DNA of 34,209 nt from Olavius algarvensis Gamma 3 endosymbiont (lineage in GTDB: Bacteria > Pseudomonadota > Gammaproteobacteria > GCA-001735895), in the NCBI GenBank assembly GCA_001735895.1, contig DS021199.1, forward strand, positions 317,840-352,048. Reading direction: 5' to 3'. Position 1 is the stretch's first letter, and every line of letters begins with the position of its first letter. The translations under genes and the position numbers were made by a program. A model generated the notes under the pieces. That model saw only the letters and a list, made by a program, of their open reading frames with translations, was not told where the DNA came from and ran no database searches. This document shows positions 1-7,929 of the stretch, piece after piece.

Positions 1-2
1 AG

Positions 3-593
3 GCCGGCATAGCCTACCAGCCGACACTGCGGGTGATGGACAGCATGCGCGAGTTGTTTTTACCCGCAACGCTGGATGACCCCGCTCTGAAAAAAGTTGT
101 CCCGCAGGCATTACTCGACTGGTATCGCACTGCACCGGCGCATGCATTCAAAAGAGAATTGGTGCGCGACGATTTCGACGGGCTACCCGACCACCGTATC
201 CCACCGCTGCTTGGCGAGACAATCGGGCGCGGTGAACGCAGCCTGCGCTACCTCGCGCAAACCGGTCACGACCTGCTGCTGGCCAGCGATCACCCGGCGA
301 CACCCGGCCACGCCAATCATCCCGGTTTAAGCACCTACCAGGAACTCGTGCGCATGGCCGCGCTCGGTGTGCCCTTAAAGAGCATATTCGAAGCCGCCAC
401 AATCAACAACGCAGAAAAGTTCGGGCTCGCAGATCGCTACGGCAGTATCGAATCCGGAAAAACCGCCAACCTGTTGTTGCTGGAGGCAAACCCGCTGGAA
501 ACAGTCGAAGCCTATGACCGGATTCGCTGGGTTGTATTGGGCGGTCGAGCCCTGGCACGCGACACGCTAGCCGCCGATTATCTCAAGCAGTAA
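3..593 (+). CDS. Amidohydrolase family protein, C-terminal part (gene starts before the window)
   Basis: The frame is open from the first bases of the window, so only the last ~196 residues are present and the internal ATG at 33 is not the true start. The visible part is the end of an amidohydrolase TIM barrel and the closing beta-sandwich. LLASDHP carries the Asp expected at the end of barrel strand 8. It is followed by the ATINNAEKFGL-x-DRYGSIESGKTANLLLLEANPLE pattern, split here by one variable residue, that is typical of imidazolonepropionase-like and cyclic amidohydrolases. Members are metal-dependent hydrolases of cyclic amides, lactams or peptides. The substrate cannot be told from this fragment. 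An A+T-rich gap of ~260 bp separates it from the next gene, so it is probably the end of its own operon. Confidence 0.85.
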   Translation, partial: AGIAYQPTLRVMDSMRELFLPATLDDPALKKVVPQALLDWYRTAPAHAFKRELVRDDFDGLPDHRIPPLLGETIGRGERSLRYLAQTGHDLLLASDHPATPGHANHPGLSTYQELVRMAALGVPLKSIFEAATINNAEKFGLADRYGSIESGKTANLLLLEANPLETVEAYDRIRWVVLGGRALARDTLAADYLKQ

Positions 594-614
594 AGTAAGG
601 TCGGCACTTGCTTT
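592..614 (+). terminator. Weak hairpin at the end of the amidohydrolase gene
   Basis: AAAGTAAG pairs with CTTGCTTT (8 pairs including one G-U) around a 7-nt loop, overlapping the stop codon. There is no clear T-run, so it may only be a weak terminator or chance. Confidence 0.3.
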
Positions 615-858
615 ATCGATGCGGAGGAGTGTACTGCTCCCAGTTTAAAGAGGGGCATAGATCTGTTACCAGAAATCTGTTCCGCCCCGCGTGTTTGCGC
701 CGCATATCGAATCAAAACGGGGTTATTTCGACAGGTTCGTTGTTTTCACAAATGGCAATATTCCACTAACCTAGAGTTAATAATTTCACATTTCGAACCC
801 ATTTTCCGTAAAAGCGATCTACTATTATTAAGTGTGATGAAAATCATCGGAGCTTGTC
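615..858. other. Intergenic gap, no gene seen
   Basis: This stretch of about 240 bp becomes A+T-rich toward its right end and probably carries the promoter of the small membrane protein at 859. I see no ORF with coding character and no RNA gene. Confidence 0.5.
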
Positions 859-1122
859 ATGATCAAAATGACGACAATGCGAATCTGGATTAGCGTTTCC
901 ATCGCCTGGCCCCTGTTTTGGATATTGGTATTTGACAGGTGGTTCCTGCTAAGCCCGATAGGCTTGCTCATCGCTTTCGGGCTGCCGCTTGCGGGCTGGT
1001 TAATCTGGTTCAAATTTTACCGGGGCGACGAGGAGAAAATGCTGCACGACGCGCGAATTGTGGCGGACAAGAATGCGGAAGTTTTGCAGAAACTGAAAAA
1101 ACGCATGGTCAAGCAACGCTGA
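859..1122 (+). CDS. Small membrane protein of unknown function, 87 aa
   Basis: I do not recognise a named family. The protein has two hydrophobic segments (about residues 8-24 and 30-50) joined by a short turn, then a charged C-terminal tail rich in Lys, Glu and Arg that is probably helical and cytoplasmic. A CGGAG element lies 8-12 nt before the ATG and supports this start. The layout (two helices plus a basic amphipathic tail) is common in small inner-membrane proteins of proteobacteria. It stands alone between the amidohydrolase end and the convergent LysR gene. A second overlapping frame (939-1172) looks like a shadow. Confidence 0.65.
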   Translation: MIKMTTMRIWISVSIAWPLFWILVFDRWFLLSPIGLLIAFGLPLAGWLIWFKFYRGDEEKMLHDARIVADKNAEVLQKLKKRMVKQR

Positions 1123-1142
1123 GGCTAGCGGTTTGCGCGGAC

Positions 1143-2072
1143 CTATTTCTGGTCGGCGTGCGCCGCCTTTAACTCCTCGAGCATCAGTTGTGTTTTACGC
1201 CCGGGTGGCGGGCTTTTACGCGTAATCGCCGCAAACTGGCTGACATATTTGGTCCTTTTCGGGGCGACCGGGGCCACCTTGCCACGAATTAGAAAACCTT
1301 CAGCCACATGATCCGCGAGAAAGCCCAGGTAGACGCCGGACTGGATCAGTAACGACAGGGCCTCCTCGTCCTGGACGCGAGCGGCGCGCGCCAGACCCAG
1401 TCGCTTGCCGGCAGCCATATTCGGCGAATTAAATCCGAAACCCGCATATTTGTACTTTCTGATTTTGGAAATGCCGAGTTTACGTTGACTATCGACGTCA
1501 AACAATGGATGACCGCGCCCGCAGTAAAGCGTCATGTCTTCATCGTAGAGCGATAAATAATCCAGCGATTCCGACTTCCGATGCAGCGGCACGATTCCGA
1601 TATCGATGCTGCCTTCGATAACACGGGCTTCGATGATGTTGGGTGGTTCAATCGAAATCGAAATATCGACCTCCGGCGCCAGGGCGTCAAACTGCCTCAA
1701 GGCGCTATCTATATGCGCGCGCGGATTGGTGGTTGACTGATCGAACAAACCCAGACTGAGGGTGCCTCGTAAGCGATTGTGGATTTCGTCCACCTCGCTG
1801 CTGAAGGTATCGAGCGCGCCGGTCAATCTTTTGGCCGCCTCCAGAACGCGTTCGCCGGCATCGGTCAGGCGGAAGCCGCTGGGCCCGCGGTGGCACAGCT
1901 TAAGCGCCACTCGGGTCTCGAGATCGGATAAGTATTTCGAAATAGTCGAGCGTCCGATATTCAGTTCGAACTCGGAGGCGGCCAGGCCCCGGCATTCGCA
2001 GACAGTCATAAACACCTGCAGCAAGCGAATGTCGGCGTTCCCGATTTGCCGAATTATTGCGCGTTTTGCCAT
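1143..2072 (-). CDS. LysR-family transcriptional regulator
   Basis: At 309 aa this has the normal LTTR length. An N-terminal winged HTH (about residues 12-70) carries the usual LysR pattern, with SEFELNIGRSTISKYLSDLE as recognition region and the FRLTDAGERVLEAA wing-linker. A periplasmic-binding-like co-inducer domain follows (about 95-295). A CGGAG element precedes the ATG by ~9 nt. It is divergent from the solute-binding protein/BCCT operon, with a 207-bp gap containing two perfect inverted repeats. By LTTR convention it probably controls that operon and itself. The co-inducer is unknown; a solute carried by the operon is the natural guess. Confidence 0.93.
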   Translation of the reverse strand: MAKRAIIRQIGNADIRLLQVFMTVCECRGLAASEFELNIGRSTISKYLSDLETRVALKLCHRGPSGFRLTDAGERVLEAAKRLTGALDTFSSEVDEIHNRLRGTLSLGLFDQSTTNPRAHIDSALRQFDALAPEVDISISIEPPNIIEARVIEGSIDIGIVPLHRKSESLDYLSLYDEDMTLYCGRGHPLFDVDSQRKLGISKIRKYKYAGFGFNSPNMAAGKRLGLARAARVQDEEALSLLIQSGVYLGFLADHVAEGFLIRGKVAPVAPKRTKYVSQFAAITRKSPPPGRKTQLMLEELKAAHADQK

Positions 2073-2098
2073 CTATAAAAACTCCGACAATCTAATGG

Positions 2099-2114
2099 TT
2101 GCATAATTATGCAA
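2099..2114. promoter_or_regulatory. 16-bp perfect palindrome, candidate LysR operator
   Basis: TTGCATAATTATGCAA is fully self-complementary and lies 27 bp upstream of the lysR start codon, in the divergent gap. Position and symmetry fit an LTTR activation or autoregulation site. Binding is inferred. Confidence 0.55.
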
Positions 2115-2128
2115 TTTATGTGGAAATA

Positions 2129-2161
2129 ATAAAGATTATTGAAACCTTAAATAATCTTTAT
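2129..2161. promoter_or_regulatory. 12-bp perfect inverted repeat, candidate operator
   Basis: ATAAAGATTATT (2129-2140) and AATAATCTTTAT (2150-2161) are exact inverted copies with a 9-nt spacer. The repeat overlaps a good -10 hexamer (TATACT, 2159-2164) facing the solute-binding protein gene. It is an operator candidate for the divergent LysR protein or another regulator. As it has no T-run and lies upstream of genes, a terminator role is less likely. Confidence 0.55.
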
Positions 2162-2164
2162 ACT
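2159..2164 (+). promoter_or_regulatory. Candidate -10 element for the SBP-BCCT operon
   Basis: TATACT differs from the sigma-70 consensus at one position. The best -35 matches (TTGAAA at 2139, or TTATTG at 2137) give short spacers of 14 and 16 bp, as expected for a promoter that needs an activator. Confidence 0.4.
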
Positions 2165-2279
2165 GCACCGTTAAACACGTCAGTAGCCGCAGCTTAACGC
2201 TCGATCGAACAGAACCAGATCAAAGGCCGGCATTCATCGCCAGCTGCACATAAAAAGCATTTAGGAGGGAGGAAATCTT

Positions 2280-3416
2280 GTGAAAACCAAAATATACCCA
2301 ATACTCAGCGCTGTATTCGTTACCACACTACTCGGAATTGCGGCTTCATCGAGCAGCGCTCTGGCGCAGCAGGGTGGAAGAAATGCCGATCTGACATTCA
2401 CATCTTTCACCGGACCTTATATGCGCAGCCAAATGCTCGGCTTCGTCCGTCCGTACGAAGAACAGACCGGCAAGCGGGTGTTCGTCGAACATTACGCCGG
2501 TGGCATCAATGAGATTCGAGACCAGGTGGAATCGGCAAATGTGGTCTGGGACGTTGTCGACATGATCGAGTCAGACATGCTGCGCGCCTGCGACGAAGGT
2601 CTGCTGGAAGACCTCCAGGGTATAGCACTGCCGCCCGGCAAAGACGGTACTCCCGCCAGTCAGGATTTCGTCGCTGGCTCACGCCACAAGTGCGGTGTCG
2701 GCATGATCGTGTGGGCGACGGCGTTTGCCTACGACAACGATGCCTTCCTCGGCAAGTCTCCGAGTAAAATTGCCGACTTTTTCGATACCGACCGCTTCCC
2801 CGGTGCCCGCGGGATCCGCAAAGATCCCACGGTGGTCATGGAATGGGCGCTGATTGCCGACGGTGTCGCGCCGGCGGATGTCTACCAGACCCTGGAAACC
2901 GAGGCAGGCGTGGAACGGGCGTTTGCCGTCATGGACAAGATCAAGCCGAATCTTCAATTATGGAACAACGGCCGTGAACCGGTGCGGCTGCTACGTAATA
3001 ACGACGTCGTCATGACTTCGGTCTGGGCGACCACCGGCGCAGTTGCGGCCGAAGAGAAAGGGGCTAACTTCAGTGTCGGCTGGGACGGCCGCGTCATCGA
3101 AGTCGAACTGTTTGGCATTCCCAAGGGCAGCCGTAATCTGGAGGCCGCCAAAGAATTCATCAAATTCAGCAGCAGCACGGAATCGCTGGCGCGCATGGCG
3201 AGCATCCATCCCAATGGACCCGCAAGGAAATCGTCGCTCGCGTTGCTTTCCGACGACGTGCTGGCCCAATTGCCGAACAATCCTGCCACAGGCGACTTGA
3301 CGACAATCAAGACGGATGTTGTCTGGTGGTCACAACACCACGCGGCACTGGAAGAGAAATTCAACGCCTGGCTGGTCAAATCCGCCCGCCAGGGCGCAGC
3401 TGGCACAGTTCGCTGA
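2280..3416 (+). CDS. Periplasmic extracellular solute-binding protein (PotD/AfuA-like)
   Basis: The protein has 378 aa with a Sec signal peptide: basic start, hydrophobic stretch to about residue 28, likely cleavage after ALA. The start is GTG, chosen because AGGAGGGAGG ends ~7 nt upstream. The mature part has the bilobal type of polyamine/iron-type ABC binding proteins. DLTFTSFTGPYMRSQMLGFVRPYEEQTG is read here in two pieces, DLTFTSFTGPYM and then RSQMLGFVRPYEEQTG, followed by VWDVVDM, a WATAFAYDND segment, and a C-terminal EAAKEFIKFSSS stretch. Such proteins capture polyamines, amino-acid derivatives or Fe(III) for an ABC importer, but no ABC permease or ATPase follows. The next gene, 30 bp on, is a BCCT carrier, so the two probably form one operon. 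Confidence 0.9.
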   Translation: MKTKIYPILSAVFVTTLLGIAASSSSALAQQGGRNADLTFTSFTGPYMRSQMLGFVRPYEEQTGKRVFVEHYAGGINEIRDQVESANVVWDVVDMIESDMLRACDEGLLEDLQGIALPPGKDGTPASQDFVAGSRHKCGVGMIVWATAFAYDNDAFLGKSPSKIADFFDTDRFPGARGIRKDPTVVMEWALIADGVAPADVYQTLETEAGVERAFAVMDKIKPNLQLWNNGREPVRLLRNNDVVMTSVWATTGAVAAEEKGANFSVGWDGRVIEVELFGIPKGSRNLEAAKEFIKFSSSTESLARMASIHPNGPARKSSLALLSDDVLAQLPNNPATGDLTTIKTDVVWWSQHHAALEEKFNAWLVKSARQGAAGTVR

Positions 3417-3446
3417 ATTTTAATAACAAAGTGGAGGAGATGAATA

Positions 3447-5048
3447 ATGAGTGAACAAGAATTAAACAAATTTGGCGATCACGTCGCAAAGACCGGGATC
3501 TTCGCCGGGTCTAGCCCGGGCATGGCAATAGCATCGATGGTCATGATCATCGCATTTGTCATTTTTACCGTGTGGGACGTCGAAGCCTCCAACGAAATTT
3601 TCGCCGCGGGCAAGAAAATCGCAATTGAAGCGATGGGATGGTTATACGTGCTGGTGGTCAACGTCACGCTGTTCTTCACCTTCTGGCTGTTATTTTGCAG
3701 ATTTGGCGATGTGAAGCTGGGTCATGACGATGAAGATCCGGATTTTTCCACTTTTTCCTGGATCTGCATGCTGTTCAGCGCCGGACTTGGCTCCGGTCTG
3801 ATCTATTGGGGCATTGCGGAGCCGATGTATCACATCCAGGGCAATCCCTTTATGGAAATGGCAGGTACCGAACCGCTAACCGTTGCCGCCGGTGCTTCCG
3901 CCAACCTGGTGACGAATTTCCACTGGGGCTTGCACGGCTGGGGCGTGTTTGTGGTCGTCGGCCTCGCGCTGGCGTATTTCTCCTACCGCAAGGACTTGCC
4001 GCTTTCGATGCGCACCACTCTGTACCCGATCTTGGGCGACAAAATCTACGGCTTCTGGGGGCATCTGGTCGACCTGCTCTGCGTTTTCGGTACTATTTTC
4101 GGCCTGGCCACTTCGCTGGGTCTTGGCGTCAAGCCGATTTCGGCGGGTCTGGCGAACCTCGGGATTATGCAGGACACTCAGACCAATCAGTTGATCCTGG
4201 TGGGCATTATTACGATGCTCGGCACGACTTCGGCGGCAACCGGGGTCGGCAAGGGCGTGCGGATACTGAGCGAATGCAATATTTGGGCAAGTATCGTCTT
4301 GTTGCTGCTATTTTTCACTCTCGGGCCGACCACTTTTATGCTGGCCATGGTGCTCACCGGATTCGGCGACTACATCTGGAACGTCATTCCGATGGGTTTC
4401 TGGATGAACGGTGATCCGGAGAACCAGTGGCAGAGCTGGTGGACGATCTTCTATTGGGGATGGTGGATTTCCTGGTGCCCATTCGTCGGACTCTTCATCG
4501 CGCGCGTCTCCAAGGGGCGCACCATCCGCGAATTCTGCTTTGCGGTTCTATTGATTCCGACCTCCGTGGTGGTTTTATGGATGTCGGCTTTCGGCGGCGC
4601 GGCAACCTTCACCGAACTCTATGGCGTCGGTGGCGTGGTCGAAGCGGTGAACAATAATTATGCGGGTGGCGTTTTCACCACGCTTGCCGGGTTTGGATTC
4701 GACTCGCTGCTATACCCGATCACCGTGCTGACTACCTTACTGTTGATTTCCTGGTTCGTAACCTCGTCGGATTCGGGCACCCTGGTTATGGCAACCATGA
4801 TGTCGATGGGCGCCGAGCACCCGCCGATCAAGTTCCGGGTTTTCTGGGGCATCACTTCGGGTGTCGTTGCCGGCGTATTGATGCTGGCCGGCGGTCTGGG
4901 ACCCTTGCAGACCGCTTCGATCGTTGCCGGGCTTCCGATTGCAGTAATGCTCATTATGATGTGTTACGGCATCGCCAAGTCTTTGCACGAAGACTTTCCG
5001 CATCCCGATGTCGAAGACAAGCGCGAATTGGAGTTCCTCAAACGCTAA
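3447..5048 (+). CDS. BCCT family transporter (betaine/choline/carnitine type)
   Basis: The protein has 533 aa and about 12 membrane helices. Hallmarks are SAGLGSGLIYWGIAEPMYH (residues 111-129, the glycine-rich TM3 with aromatic residues of the substrate box), NFHWGLHGWGVF (157-168), and the family signature around WTIFYWGWWISWCPF...FIARVSKGRTIREF (332-363). These carriers move quaternary ammonium or sulfonium compounds across the inner membrane with Na+ or H+, or by exchange. The C-terminus ends soon after TM12, without the long osmosensing tail of BetP, so a nutrient-uptake role is more likely than osmoprotection. GGAGG lies 9 nt before the ATG. It follows the binding-protein gene by 30 bp and precedes a strong terminator. 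Confidence 0.95.
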   Translation: MSEQELNKFGDHVAKTGIFAGSSPGMAIASMVMIIAFVIFTVWDVEASNEIFAAGKKIAIEAMGWLYVLVVNVTLFFTFWLLFCRFGDVKLGHDDEDPDFSTFSWICMLFSAGLGSGLIYWGIAEPMYHIQGNPFMEMAGTEPLTVAAGASANLVTNFHWGLHGWGVFVVVGLALAYFSYRKDLPLSMRTTLYPILGDKIYGFWGHLVDLLCVFGTIFGLATSLGLGVKPISAGLANLGIMQDTQTNQLILVGIITMLGTTSAATGVGKGVRILSECNIWASIVLLLLFFTLGPTTFMLAMVLTGFGDYIWNVIPMGFWMNGDPENQWQSWWTIFYWGWWISWCPFVGLFIARVSKGRTIREFCFAVLLIPTSVVVLWMSAFGGAATFTELYGVGGVVEAVNNNYAGGVFTTLAGFGFDSLLYPITVLTTLLLISWFVTSSDSGTLVMATMMSMGAEHPPIKFRVFWGITSGVVAGVLMLAGGLGPLQTASIVAGLPIAVMLIMMCYGIAKSLHEDFPHPDVEDKRELEFLKR

Positions 5049-5074
5049 TGAATTTTCTCCGAGCGTAAGACCTT

Positions 5075-5119
5075 CTGCGTCCATGGAGCATGTAATTCGG
5101 TTCATGGACGCAGGTTTTT
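5075..5119 (+). terminator. Rho-independent terminator of the SBP-BCCT operon
   Basis: CTGCGTCCATG (5075-5085) pairs perfectly with CATGGACGCAG (5103-5113) around a 17-nt loop and is followed by GTTTTTA. It starts 27 bp after the BCCT stop codon. Confidence 0.8.
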
Positions 5120-5427
5120 AAGTACGGGAAAGACTTAAGCCGGTTCAGTTTATCGCAAGTTTGACTTGACCGGACTGCCGGAGCCTGTGCCTCGATTGAC
5201 TCGGCGTTCATCAATTTATGCCCACCAGCGCCGTGACTACCCGCAACCCATCTCATAGATGCCATTGATAACTTGGCGAATTAATTCAACCCGCCGGATT
5301 TTGCGGCTTAAACTCTCCGGCAATTGCCATCCTTAAGTTACTGCTCCGGCCGTAATACGGAATGGGGTTTAACCCGCTGATCTCACCGATTTCCCGTTGT
5401 GGACACCGCTAAGCGCACCCTGGCGGG
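5120..5427. other. Intergenic gap between convergent genes, nothing clear
   Basis: This is about 300 bp between the BCCT terminator and the end of the pilZ-domain gene on the other strand. Short frames here (for example 5038-5265 minus) have no recognisable coding character. Confidence 0.45.
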
Positions 5428-5736
5428 CTAGTTGGAAGATTCTTCCGCTTCCTCGATTTTGCAACCATAACCATACAATGACTTTTTTTGGCATGGCAGG
5501 GTATGTAGCAGGGTTGCAACAAACTCTACCGAAAGCTCCTCCACTTCGGATTCGACGCGGAAATGCACTTGGCTGGCGGCGGGCAGTTCCTTTTCTATCC
5601 ATATACGGGCGCCCCCAAGACTTAGATTTTCCACCCTGCCCCGCAGGGGCTCTTTGGAACTTTCTGTCTGATAGGTCATTTCGCCGTTGATTTCTATGCG
5701 CGGATTGGCGCGCCTTTCTTCAATAAAACCGGTCAT
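5428..5736 (-). CDS. PilZ domain protein, 102 aa
   Basis: A single PilZ domain fills the protein. The two c-di-GMP binding motifs are visible: RxxxR near the N-terminus (ERRANPRIEI) and (D/N)xSxxG in VENLSLGGARIWIE. PilZ proteins bind cyclic di-GMP and act as effectors for motility, exopolysaccharide or adhesion. AAGGA is placed 8 nt before the ATG. The 99-aa unknown gene lies upstream on the same strand with only ~23 bp between, so the two may be co-transcribed. The cyclic-di-GMP turnover enzyme at 11819-13969 offers a source or sink for the ligand, although no direct link is shown. Confidence 0.92.
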   Translation of the reverse strand: MTGFIEERRANPRIEINGEMTYQTESSKEPLRGRVENLSLGGARIWIEKELPAASQVHFRVESEVEELSVEFVATLLHTLPCQKKSLYGYGCKIEEAEESSN

Positions 5737-5759
5737 TAGCTAATCCTTATCACTTGGGT

Positions 5760-6059
5760 TTACGGTCTATTCATAACAGTTTTCGAGCGCGCCGGATAAA
5801 CCCCTTCCGAGGTCCGGCGAAGTTTCAGAAAACCGCATAAATGGCTTGCCAATCCCGGTCTGGCGAACGTCTGTTCGGCCGGACCGTTGTGGAACTGCGC
5901 CTGCACCAGATCCTGCCGGATGCGTTCGCGCCTGCGAGCTTTTTTATCGCGCTCGGACAGAGGCGTTAATAATTCGCAGATTGCAGTGATGAGGCGGACG
6001 GCGAAACTTTTGTTAACGGCTGATGCGGACTGCGCATTGCTGCGCGGATCAATTGCCAT
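5760..6059 (-). CDS. Hypothetical protein, 99 aa
   Basis: The frame is open from 6218, but the ATG at 6059 is preferred because AAGGAGG sits 8 nt upstream, the strongest ribosome site in this part of the window. I do not recognise the family. The protein has a Ser/Ala-rich start, a short hydrophobic helix (AVRLITAICELLTPL), then a very basic stretch (ERDKKARRRERIRQDL). Its C-terminus is GC-rich and poorly structured. The PilZ gene follows on the same strand after ~23 bp, so a role in the same process is possible, but nothing in the sequence proves it. Confidence 0.6.
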   Translation of the reverse strand: MAIDPRSNAQSASAVNKSFAVRLITAICELLTPLSERDKKARRRERIRQDLVQAQFHNGPAEQTFARPGLASHLCGFLKLRRTSEGVYPARSKTVMNRP

Positions 6060-6218
6060 TGTTCGAACCTCCTTGTCGGGGTCCTGTGTAGTCTCTGCGT
6101 GTATCGACCCATTCAGGGAAAAACTTAAACGCATTTTCCGGATTGAGACAATAATCACAAAGACTGCAGCTTTGCGCCAGGGATTAAGGTCGGCGCGATA
6201 AGGGAACCAAAATTCCAA

Positions 6219-6619
6219 GTCATTGATTCAAACCACCTGACAAATTCACCGACCTGATAAATTTCTTGTCGTCATATTACGACAATATAAACCGCTTGGA
6301 AATGGCTATGCGCTTTATGCCGAAGCCCAATTTTTCTTTTGACAACTGATACTTATGACAACCAACAGTGTAACGGTTGGTATCGCTCACAAACCCAATG
6401 AAACGTCGAATTTTTGACGCGCGGCAAACATTCAAATTTTTATTATGCGGTGGAAACGAATAGACTGACGACTGCAATTTCGAACAAATCGATAAAGCAT
6501 GTTCATGTTTGAATAAACTACTATTACACCGCTTATTCAATTCGCGGTTGCCGGAAAATTAATTTCCGTCGGCCCGGTTTCTGTTCTACAGAACGCCTAC
6601 CGCCGTACCTGGTTCCGAT
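6219..6619. other. A+T-rich intergenic gap between rdgC and the 99-aa gene
   Basis: About 400 bp, clearly more A+T-rich than the flanking genes. It contains several inverted repeats: TTGTCGT-6-ACGACAA at 6266-6285, ACCAAC-9-GTTGGT near 6359-6379, and TTCTGT-3-ACAGAA at 6579-6593. An 87-codon frame on the minus strand (6277-6540) has no family features and odd composition and is not called. The gap probably holds the promoter of the 99-aa/PilZ pair. Confidence 0.45.
6266..6285. promoter_or_regulatory. Inverted repeat, candidate operator
   Basis: TTGTCGT and ACGACAA are exact inverted copies around a 6-nt spacer, ~207 bp upstream of the 99-aa gene. There is no T-run on either side, so an operator or chance is more likely than a terminator. 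Confidence 0.35.
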
Positions 6620-7552
6620 TCAGGCTGGGGTGGCGTGCGCCGCCTGGCTCAAGTCTTCGCCGCCGAACGCCTGCATCAGGGCCTTGAAAAAACCGGACAA
6701 CTCCAGCGCCATGATGGCGAAATCCACGTCGAACCGTGTCGCGACATCATCTGCCTCGATCTCGTCAGCCTGCTCCTGAACCAGGTCTGAAAAGCGCAGC
6801 CGTTTGATGATTAATTTCTCGTCCAGCACAAACTCGATGCGATCCTGCCAGCTCAGCGCCAGTTTGCTAACGTGCATGCCGGTTTTCAAATGACTGATAA
6901 TCTCGGCCGCCCCCAGATCCTGATTCTTGCAGCGTATCACGCAACTGATATCGGCATTGTCGCGTAGTTCGCACTCTTCGCCCAAGACAAAACCCGACGC
7001 GGGTTGAGCGCTGCTGATCCATTGGGTCATAACCTCGGTCGGCTGGCTGTTCGAGGCCAGCGGAACAACCGACAGGGATCCCAGTGCCGCGCGTAAACCA
7101 TCGAGCATTGCTTCGGCGCGGTTAGCGGAGGCGGCGTTGACCACCAACAGATTGTCGCGCGGCGAGATATAGGCGTACTGCAACGAGGAACGCGCAAAGG
7201 CCTTGGGCAGCAGGTTGAAAACCACCTCGTCTTTCAGCGAACGCCGCTGTTTGGCGGGTAATTTACGCGCCTCGCGTTCTTCGATTTGTAAAACCTTCTC
7301 TTCCAGCGCCTCGTTGACCACCGCCGCGGGCAGCAATTTGTCCTGGCGTTTCTCACAAACCATCAGGTAGCCATTGGTCACATGCACGTATTCGCTGCCG
7401 TGGCGCCCCAGCGGCGGTACCCATCCCGAGCGAGTCGCCTCTTGGCTGCCGCAGGGCACGAAACTGTGCTGCGCAAGTTGCAGCCCCAAGGTTTCCGCGT
7501 CCAATTCGAAAGGTTTGGTGAAGCGATAGAGCTGCAGGTTCTTGAACCACAT
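6620..7552 (-). CDS. rdgC: Recombination-associated protein RdgC
   Basis: The protein has 310 aa from the ATG at 7552, which gives the expected MWFKNLQLYRF start; E. coli RdgC begins MLWFKNLMVYR. Family landmarks seen along the protein are FVPCGSQE, SGWVPPLGRHG, KDEVVFNLLPKAF, LGSLSVVPL, and near the end TRFDVDFAIMALELS. RdgC forms a ring-shaped dimer that binds double-stranded DNA without sequence preference and restrains RecA loading. It is nucleoid-associated and nearly confined to Beta- and Gammaproteobacteria. It is a lone gene here. An in-frame extension up to 7636 is open but not conserved-looking. Confidence 0.96.
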   Translation of the reverse strand: MWFKNLQLYRFTKPFELDAETLGLQLAQHSFVPCGSQEATRSGWVPPLGRHGSEYVHVTNGYLMVCEKRQDKLLPAAVVNEALEEKVLQIEEREARKLPAKQRRSLKDEVVFNLLPKAFARSSLQYAYISPRDNLLVVNAASANRAEAMLDGLRAALGSLSVVPLASNSQPTEVMTQWISSAQPASGFVLGEECELRDNADISCVIRCKNQDLGAAEIISHLKTGMHVSKLALSWQDRIEFVLDEKLIIKRLRFSDLVQEQADEIEADDVATRFDVDFAIMALELSGFFKALMQAFGGEDLSQAAHATPA

Positions 7553-7929
7553 GGATGAGAATTTTCCCGAATCAGAAGTTGTGAGGATTTTCGAGCTGGG
7601 CAGTCTAACAGCATCGTGTCGAAAAACCATCGGCAACTGGCCGCATGTTATGTTTCAGGGAATATGCCGGCAGCCATTACACTCGACCGACGAGCGAATC
7701 TAACATCACGCCCGCTGCAGCGAGTCAATGGATCGGATAGGGACAAGCGCAAAATTCCGGTGAAGGGCGGTCTGAATGCGCCCGCCCTTGCTTTCAAGGG
7801 ACATAATATCCCGTGTATCGAGATAGGTCGTCCGACAGCGCCCTGCCCGCTCGGTATCTCACAGGATCTTGCGGCACTTGTTATGGCGTGGGCTCACAGT
7901 CGGTTATCATTGAGTTTCCTGCCGCCTTC
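7553..7929. other. Divergent gap between rdgC and the radical SAM gene
   Basis: About 375 bp that must hold the promoters of both divergent genes. A hairpin (AAGGGCGG 7763-7770, 11-nt loop, CCGCCCTT 7782-7789) is the only structure that stands out. The frames crossing this gap (7616-7933 and the upstream part of the radical SAM frame from 7813) have no domain features. Confidence 0.4.

Noticed and set aside
6277-6540. 87-codon minus-strand frame in the A+T-rich gap
   Set aside because: Residue use is unlike the neighbouring proteins, no family features, no ribosome site seen; more likely regulatory DNA.
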